Below are positions 42,717-47,015 of a stretch of 47,015 nt of DNA, piece by piece. The translations under genes were made by a program, and so were the position numbers. The notes beneath the pieces were generated by a model, which saw only the letters and a list, made by a program, of their open reading frames with translations, was not told the DNA's origin and did no database searches. Within the stretch, counting starts at the first letter, position 1. The number at the start of each line of letters is the position of its first letter. Origin of the DNA: Bacillus sp. J33 (GTDB lineage: Bacteria > Bacillota > Bacilli > Bacillales > Cytobacillaceae); assembly GCF_000518885.1 (NCBI RefSeq), contig NZ_JAEL01000042.1, positions 201-47,215 on the forward strand, in the 5' to 3' direction.

Positions 42717-42747
42717 TTCATATCAAACAAGTTTTCGCGTTTAAGAA

Positions 42748-43266
42748 CTAACTTAATGCTTCAACCAGGCTTTTTCCAAATTCCTTCGCACCGTCTGGTC
42801 CATCGCCTGTAATAATATCATCATGTGCTACGACATGTTGCTCAACGTATTCTGCGTTATGAGCTTTTAATTCGTTCTTTTGTACGTCTATAGGGTAGCA
42901 TGTTGCTTTTCGGCCAGCAAGTAAACCTGTTTTAGCTACAGTTACAGCTCCGGCACAAATTCCTGTTACAAGAACATTTTGTTTATGAGCTTGCTTTAAA
43001 TAGCTTAGTAACTCTTGATTTCCCCATAAATAATCGTTCGTACCGGATCCTCCAATAATAGAAAGAGCATCATAATCAGTGGCTAAAACGTCAGAGAAGA
43101 TCACCTCAGCGATTGTCTTGCCTTGATTGTCACCAGTAATTTCACCTGTTTTTGTGCTTGCAATGGTTACTTCTACCCCAGCATTTTCTAATGCCTCTTT
43201 AGGCTGAAATAATTCATCTTCATTAAATCTTTCTGGTGGTATAATTAATAAAGCTTTTTTACTCAT
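42748..43266 (-). CDS. DJ-1/PfpI-family protein
   Basis: A 172-residue flavodoxin-like class I glutamine amidotransferase-type protein. Cys104 in the elbow VTGICAGAV and Glu18 match the catalytic pair of DJ-1/PfpI proteins. The family includes glyoxalases, chaperones and proteases. AGGAGG precedes the ATG at 43266. It is divergent from an HxlR-type repressor, a common arrangement for redox and carbonyl stress genes. Substrate unknown. Confidence 0.87.
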   Translation of the reverse strand: MSKKALLIIPPERFNEDELFQPKEALENAGVEVTIASTKTGEITGDNQGKTIAEVIFSDVLATDYDALSIIGGSGTNDYLWGNQELLSYLKQAHKQNVLVTGICAGAVTVAKTGLLAGRKATCYPIDVQKNELKAHNAEYVEQHVVAHDDIITGDGPDGAKEFGKSLVEALS

Positions 43267-43407
43267 AAATGTTTGCCTCCTAAAATAGAAAAAATTTATT
43301 TAAGAACAATTTCATTCTACCGGCGGTTTTCTGCATTGTGAAGAATGCACTTTTTTGTGCGGAGGTTACCAAATGGTTACTATTAAAAGAAAAGGAGTTA
43401 ACTCCCT
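43267..43407. promoter_or_regulatory. Divergent promoter between DJ-1-like and HxlR genes
   Basis: The region contains GGTTACCAAATGGTTAC near 43362-43380, with two GGTTAC half-sites nine or ten bases apart, and GAATGCAC-TTTTTT-GTGC nearby. These are candidate HxlR operators but not confirmed. Confidence 0.45.
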
Positions 43408-43785
43408 ATGTCAGATAAATTAAGAGAAGAAATTAAAGAAAGAATATTAAATCACGATTATCATTGTGAAAAAGAACTTACTTTATCAATTATCAGCGGA
43501 AAATGGAAAGTTGTTATTTTGTGGCATTTAGGTGTTGAAGGGCCACATCGCTTTAGCGAACTCCAAAAACTGTTCTCAGGAATATCTCATAAGGTATTAA
43601 CAAACCAATTACGTGAACTGATAGAAGATGGAATCGTTCATAGAGAAGTGTTTCCGGAAATTCCTCCGAAAGTCGAATATTCAATGACTGAACTGGGGAT
43701 GACGTTGTTGCCAATTGTTGAGATGATGTATGAATGGGGAAAAAAACGAATAGATCAAATTAAACAAGAAAGTAATTTTTTTTGA
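43408..43785 (+). CDS. HxlR-family redox-sensing transcriptional regulator
   Basis: A 125-residue winged-helix protein of the HxlR/YodB group. Cys20, next to [19 protein letters not shown], is the conserved sensing cysteine used for disulfide or S-alkylation switching. [31 protein letters not shown] is the DNA-binding core. AAAAGGAG precedes the ATG at 43408. Being divergent, it probably represses the DJ-1-like gene and itself. Confidence 0.9.
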   Translation: MSDKLREEIKERILNHDYHCEKELTLSIISGKWKVVILWHLGVEGPHRFSELQKLFSGISHKVLTNQLRELIEDGIVHREVFPEIPPKVEYSMTELGMTLLPIVEMMYEWGKKRIDQIKQESNFF

Positions 43786-43875
43786 AGAAGAAAATAACTA
43801 GATTGTTTCCTTAAATAAATTGCTGTGCTGTTATGCCAGGTTTGCTGCAAAATTGTGATCACTGCCCAGCACAAT

Positions 43876-43906
43876 GTTTGTCTACCTGATAAACTAAGTT
43901 TATTAT
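43876..43906 (+). promoter_or_regulatory. XylR operator and promoter of xylR
   Basis: GTTTGTCTACCTGATAAAC at 43876-43894 is an XylR operator. A possible -35 (TTGTCT, 43879-43884) lies within it and TATTAT (43901-43906) follows after 16 bases. XylR would repress its own gene. Confidence 0.8.
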
Positions 43907-43958
43907 AGAAATAGAAATGGTAAAACTAAAGAAAATAGAAAAAGAATGGAGCTTCAAA

Positions 43959-45143
43959 ATGAAAATGACTCAAACGTACAATCAGCATGTTGTCAAAAAA
44001 GGCAACAAGTCATTAGTATTACAAACCATTCAGGAATACACCCCTATCTCGAGAGCCGATATTGCCAATAAAACAGGACTGAACAAAGGAACTGTGTCCT
44101 CTCAGGTTAGCGAGCTCCTTAAAGAAAATCTGATCCTCGAATCCGGCCCAGGAGTTTCTAGCGGCGGAAGAAGACCTGTCATGCTGCTTTTCAACCATGT
44201 GGCTGGATACTCAATCGGGGTTGATATAGGCGTGAACTATATCCTTGGAATCTTAACTGATTTGCAAGGGAATATCGTCAATGAAAAAATGATGAAATTT
44301 AATGGTTTATCCTTTGAAGAAATAAAGGATGAATTATATAGCATTGTTGATTCTCTGATTGACGCAATGCCTCAGAGTCCGTACGGATTGGTTGGAATTG
44401 GAATCGGCGTTCCGGGTACCGTCAGTACAGATGGAGAAATCCTTCTCGCACCTAATTTAAATTGGAAAAATATCAATCTGAAAAAAACAATGGAAGAAAA
44501 ATATAACGTTCCCGTTCAAATCGAGAATGAGGCAAATGCGGGTGCCTATGGCGAAAAGAAATTCGGGGCAGGAAAAGATTCAAGCAATATCATTTATGTG
44601 AGTGTCGGAATCGGGATTGGTACCGGCCTTATCTTAAACGGTGAGCTTTATAAAGGAAATCACGGTTTTTCCGGTGAGCTTGGCCACATGACCATTGAGG
44701 TGGACGGCCCTAAATGCCCATGCGGAAACCAGGGCTGCTGGGAATTGTATGCGTCAGAAAAAGCATTGGCCAGCTCTGCGGCTAAACATGGGATCCAGCC
44801 GGAAAACGGCCAGAAGCTTTCTCTTGAAAGTTTGAATGAACTTGCTGAAAACGGGGATGCAAAAGTTATTGAGGTTTTTGAAGAAATTGGAGAGTACTTA
44901 GGAACCGGAATCAATAACATCATCAATATCTTTAACCCAGAACAAGTCATAATCGGCAACCGCCTGGCCTCGTCGTCAAAGTGGCTGGAAGAGCCGCTAA
45001 GAAAGAAACAAAGCCAAACACTCTTTACTCATCAGAAAGACCTTAGGATCGATTTTTCACAGTTATCCACCCATGCCACAGCATTAGGCGTGGCTGCATA
45101 TGCATGTGAAAACTTCTTAACCATTGATATCCAGGAAGTGTAA
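43959..45143 (+). CDS. xylR: Xylose repressor, ROK family
   Basis: A 394-residue ROK-family repressor that loses DNA binding with xylose. The N-terminal winged helix spans about 15-75 (SRADIANKTGLNKGTVSSQVSELL). GGRRPVMLLFN and the ROK domain follow, with the zinc motif CPCGNQGCWE. It strongly resembles B. subtilis XylR, including PQSPYG and IENEANAGAYGEKKFGA. GGAGC lies before the ATG at 43959; a longer start at 43917 is not needed. It controls the three operators at 34046, 42276 and 43876. Confidence 0.94.
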   Translation: MKMTQTYNQHVVKKGNKSLVLQTIQEYTPISRADIANKTGLNKGTVSSQVSELLKENLILESGPGVSSGGRRPVMLLFNHVAGYSIGVDIGVNYILGILTDLQGNIVNEKMMKFNGLSFEEIKDELYSIVDSLIDAMPQSPYGLVGIGIGVPGTVSTDGEILLAPNLNWKNINLKKTMEEKYNVPVQIENEANAGAYGEKKFGAGKDSSNIIYVSVGIGIGTGLILNGELYKGNHGFSGELGHMTIEVDGPKCPCGNQGCWELYASEKALASSAAKHGIQPENGQKLSLESLNELAENGDAKVIEVFEEIGEYLGTGINNIINIFNPEQVIIGNRLASSSKWLEEPLRKKQSQTLFTHQKDLRIDFSQLSTHATALGVAAYACENFLTIDIQEV

Positions 45144-45455
45144 GATACTTTGCTCTGTAGAGCAGTCTATTTTTAGCGGATGCTCTGCAGGGTACATTTT
45201 ATTATTTGTCTCCGCTTTTTTTGCCTTATTCTCTACCCCCTCCCTTCAATACTTTCACCCCATTTACACTTCAAAACTAATTTTATAATGATTTATCTAT
45301 AATAAGATAATAGGCGAACTTATTTTGTGTTCTAATATGGTTTTCCATACGATGTGTTTAAAGAGATAAAACAGGTTATATGCATACTTTCTCACCACTT
45401 TCACAAAATAATGGCAAAATAAAGAAGAATCTTTCATAAGATGGGGGTTTAGGTA
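45144..45455. other. Gap downstream of xylR with no gene
   Basis: No open frame with a ribosome site was seen. TGCTCTGTAGAGCA near 45160 and the TGCTCTGCAGGGTA repeat just after are weak hairpin candidates for the xylR terminator. Confidence 0.35.
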
Positions 45456-46475
45456 TTGGGTATTTTTGGAAACCGAAAGAAACAAACCTTAAACGCTGCG
45501 GATGTATCTGCTCTTTGGTTTCAATACATGGGTGATAGCATGGCAATCTGTATTTATAAATATTTTATTCAGATTGTTGAAAACAAAAAGATCCAATCTA
45601 TTTTAGAATTTTCTTTGCAATTATCAGAAAGCCATATTACTAAAATCACCGAATTTTTAAAAAATGCAGACTTCCAAATTCCAAAAGGCTTCACAGAGAA
45701 GGATGTGAACCTTAAAGCCCCGCGTCTATTTTCAGACGACTTTTTACTTTTTTACACCAAAATTATGGCGATGCATGGGTTAACTGCATATGGTCTTGCA
45801 ATAACAAACTCAGATCGAAAAGACATCCAGGATTATTTCTGTGAATGTTTAGTAACTTCAAAAGAATTATTCCAAAAGTCTGCGGAGTTGGCTAAAAGTC
45901 ATTCAAAATTCATCAGCATACCTGCAGTTCCATCACCAAATGAGATTGAATTTATAGATAGAACAGGATTCCTTTCGAATTTAATTGGGGACAAAAGGCC
46001 ACTTAATACTTCTGAAATCAGTAATATATTCTATAATTCAAGAAAGACCGGTTTAGTTCGATCATTGAGTTTAGCTTTTGGTCAGGTAGCGGGGAATGAG
46101 GAAGTTCGTAAATTCATGGAAAAGAATGCTAAGTTGGCTGGGAAAGATGCCGACAGCCTGGACGCCATATTACGGCAAGATGATCTGCCCATCCCCGAGA
46201 AATGGGATGCGGAAATAACAGATTCCACTGTAAGTCCATTTTCGGATAAATTGATGATGTTTCACGCAGCGTTATTGGTAAATTCCGCTGTTTCTTATTA
46301 TAGTGCTGCTTTAGGTGCCAGTTTAAGATCGGATATCATTTTAAACTACCAGCAAGTATCACTCCATGCAATACAAGCTGGGAGACTTTGCTATAAAATA
46401 TTGGTAAAGCACGGATGGATGGAACAGCAGCCGCTGGCGGTTGATCGAAAATCCCTAGCACAGCGTTCGGAGTAA
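45456..46475 (+). CDS. DUF3231 protein, two-domain form
   Basis: A 339-residue helical protein with two tandem DUF3231 domains (about 10-165 and 175-325). Repeated features are the LNAADVSALWFQYMGDSMAIC start, matched by LNTSEISNIFYNSRKTGL later, and a helix with SESHITKITEFLKNADFQIP. The start is a TTG at 45456 with GGGGG upstream; no ATG fits. Proteins of this family occur in spore formers and have a ferritin-like look, but their role is not shown. A one-domain relative is at 28815. Confidence 0.82.
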   Translation: MGIFGNRKKQTLNAADVSALWFQYMGDSMAICIYKYFIQIVENKKIQSILEFSLQLSESHITKITEFLKNADFQIPKGFTEKDVNLKAPRLFSDDFLLFYTKIMAMHGLTAYGLAITNSDRKDIQDYFCECLVTSKELFQKSAELAKSHSKFISIPAVPSPNEIEFIDRTGFLSNLIGDKRPLNTSEISNIFYNSRKTGLVRSLSLAFGQVAGNEEVRKFMEKNAKLAGKDADSLDAILRQDDLPIPEKWDAEITDSTVSPFSDKLMMFHAALLVNSAVSYYSAALGASLRSDIILNYQQVSLHAIQAGRLCYKILVKHGWMEQQPLAVDRKSLAQRSE

Positions 46476-46557
46476 TTAGTTTTAGGCATAAGATCAACTA
46501 GATACAACATATATTAAGGGCTTTGTATTCCACAAATAAGTTAAAATAACCTATCGA

Positions 46558-46588
46558 AATGCTCCAAGCACTACGGCTTCGAGCATTT
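46558..46588 (+). terminator. Intrinsic terminator of the DUF3231 gene
   Basis: AAATGCTC with CAAGC (46558-46570) pairs with GCTT and GAGCATTT (46576-46588). It lies about 80 bases after the stop codon. Confidence 0.65.
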
Positions 46589-46730
46589 CCCCCCACTCAT
46601 GCACTTCTCCTGATTTCAGCATTCACCCCTGCAAAAAGCAGGCAGCCATGATTCTAAGATTATTAGTTAAAGCCTGCCTCACTTCGATGCCAAAAAACAT
46701 GGTTTTGGAATCTATTTTCAAAGTAAGTAT

Positions 46731-46799
46731 CCGCCCGTAAAACGGGCGGTTTTAATTTCGCCCTATAAGGGCACTTTACTGACAATCCCCTAAAGGGGA
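46731..46799. mobile_element. Row of three hairpins at the IS200/IS605-type end
   Basis: CCGCCCGT/ACGGGCGG (46731-46749), GCCCT/AGGGC (46760-46772) and TCCCCT/AGGGGA (46786-46799) follow one another between the transposase stop and the flanking DNA. One could be the subterminal hairpin recognised by TnpA and another a terminator. The exact end is not fixed. Confidence 0.55.
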
Positions 46800-46830
46800 C
46801 TCTAAATTGACCGTCAACCGTTCACTCCTG

Positions 46831-47015
46831 TCACTTATCTTTAAATGGATCGACGTATTCCCTCTTTGTCATATGGTCGCGTAATTTATCCTCAGCTTCC
46901 TGCTCGCGGATATATTTTGCTACTGTTTTCTGGTTGAGTCCCACCGTACTCACGTAATATCCCTTAGCCCAAAATGTGCGGCTTCCGTGGTTATACTTTA
47001 AATTCGCATGACGAT
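46831..47015 (-). CDS. tnpA: IS200/IS605-family transposase TnpA, C-terminal part, cut by the window edge
   Basis: The minus-strand frame open to the window end reads ...NHGSRTFWAKGYYVSTVGLN..., then KYIREQEAEDKL and EYVDPFKDK before a stop at 46831. This is the C-terminal end of the Y1 transposase of IS200/IS605 elements (the GYYVSTVG segment and the terminal DPF). The catalytic HUH and tyrosine region is outside the window. Whether the gene is complete cannot be judged. Confidence 0.85.
   Translation of the reverse strand, partial: RHANLKYNHGSRTFWAKGYYVSTVGLNQKTVAKYIREQEAEDKLRDHMTKREYVDPFKDK

Larger units (their letters stand above)
42102..42747. other. xylA leader region and unassigned sequence before the DJ-1 gene
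   Basis: Besides the xylA promoter, the stretch 42420-42640 has overlapping open frames on both strands. The plus-strand frame from 42478 (MRFLPPAFTLIAIMLDLMKRNMEEAAYRTSRSTL...) has a plausible amphipathic helix but no ribosome site, and I do not recognise it. A terminator-like hairpin follows near 42690. Confidence 0.3.
46476..46830. other. Gap: DUF3231 terminator and right end of an IS200-like element
   Basis: A terminator at 46558 follows the DUF3231 gene. A weaker hairpin GCAGGCAG...CTGCCT lies near 46640-46670. From about 46720 the three hairpins of the IS end begin. No gene is seen. Confidence 0.5.

Overview
The window reads as chromosome of a low-GC, endospore-forming member of Bacillaceae (Bacillus sensu lato; Cytobacillus, Mesobacillus or Neobacillus-like). 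The basis is strong AGGAGG-type ribosome sites, B. subtilis-like XylR and XylA, two DUF3231 proteins, the LrgAB pair, and a short palindromic repeat family typical of such genomes. No rRNA or tRNA gene was seen. The species is not determined.

Region 1 (about 0.3-12.1 kb) is a signalling and polysaccharide block. A large membrane hybrid histidine kinase is divergent from a SARP/BTAD-type response regulator. Convergent with the regulator is a five-gene operon on the minus strand: GGDEF protein, degenerate GGDEF-plus-receiver protein, HEAT-repeat membrane protein, processive family 2 glycosyltransferase and a membrane-anchored clan GH-A-like glycosidase. The genes overlap or nearly touch, so they are probably translated as one unit. 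This looks like a c-di-GMP-linked exopolysaccharide system, analogous to but not the same as B. subtilis ydaJKLMN. It is the best candidate here for an undescribed system.

Region 2 (12.2-33.9 kb) is accessory and housekeeping sequence: lrgAB, an NhaC-type antiporter, a DUF2243 membrane protein with a secreted partner, a YwaF-like membrane protein, and a FrnE/DsbA-type oxidoreductase whose first active-site cysteine codon is replaced by an in-frame TGA. After these come an O-methyltransferase operon with duplicated GTATAC operators, an ADP-ribosyltransferase-like protein, cysteine desulfurase, peptidase E, small membrane proteins, GNAT and VOC proteins, a phospholipase A2-like mini-protein, an EamA transporter, DUF3231, and an ABC-F ribosome-protection gene with a terminator in its leader. 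Last is a CGNR/DinB gene pair flanked by inverted repeat ends. Two tandem arrays with the same 52-bp period but different sequences lie at 19.4-19.65 and 20.8-21.03 kb.

Region 3 (34.0-45.1 kb) is a xylose regulon: a sugar porter, aldose 1-epimerase, xylAB and the repressor xylR. Three near-identical XylR operators overlap the three promoters. Unrelated genes are interspersed: a GNAT protein, a virginiamycin B lyase (vgb) with its own leader terminator, and a divergent HxlR/DJ-1 pair. The right edge holds a double DUF3231 protein and the truncated end of an IS200/IS605 transposase with a row of hairpins beyond it.

The vgb lyase and the Vga/Msr-like ABC-F protein suggest intrinsic resistance to streptogramins and related drugs. 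Both seem controlled by transcription attenuation.
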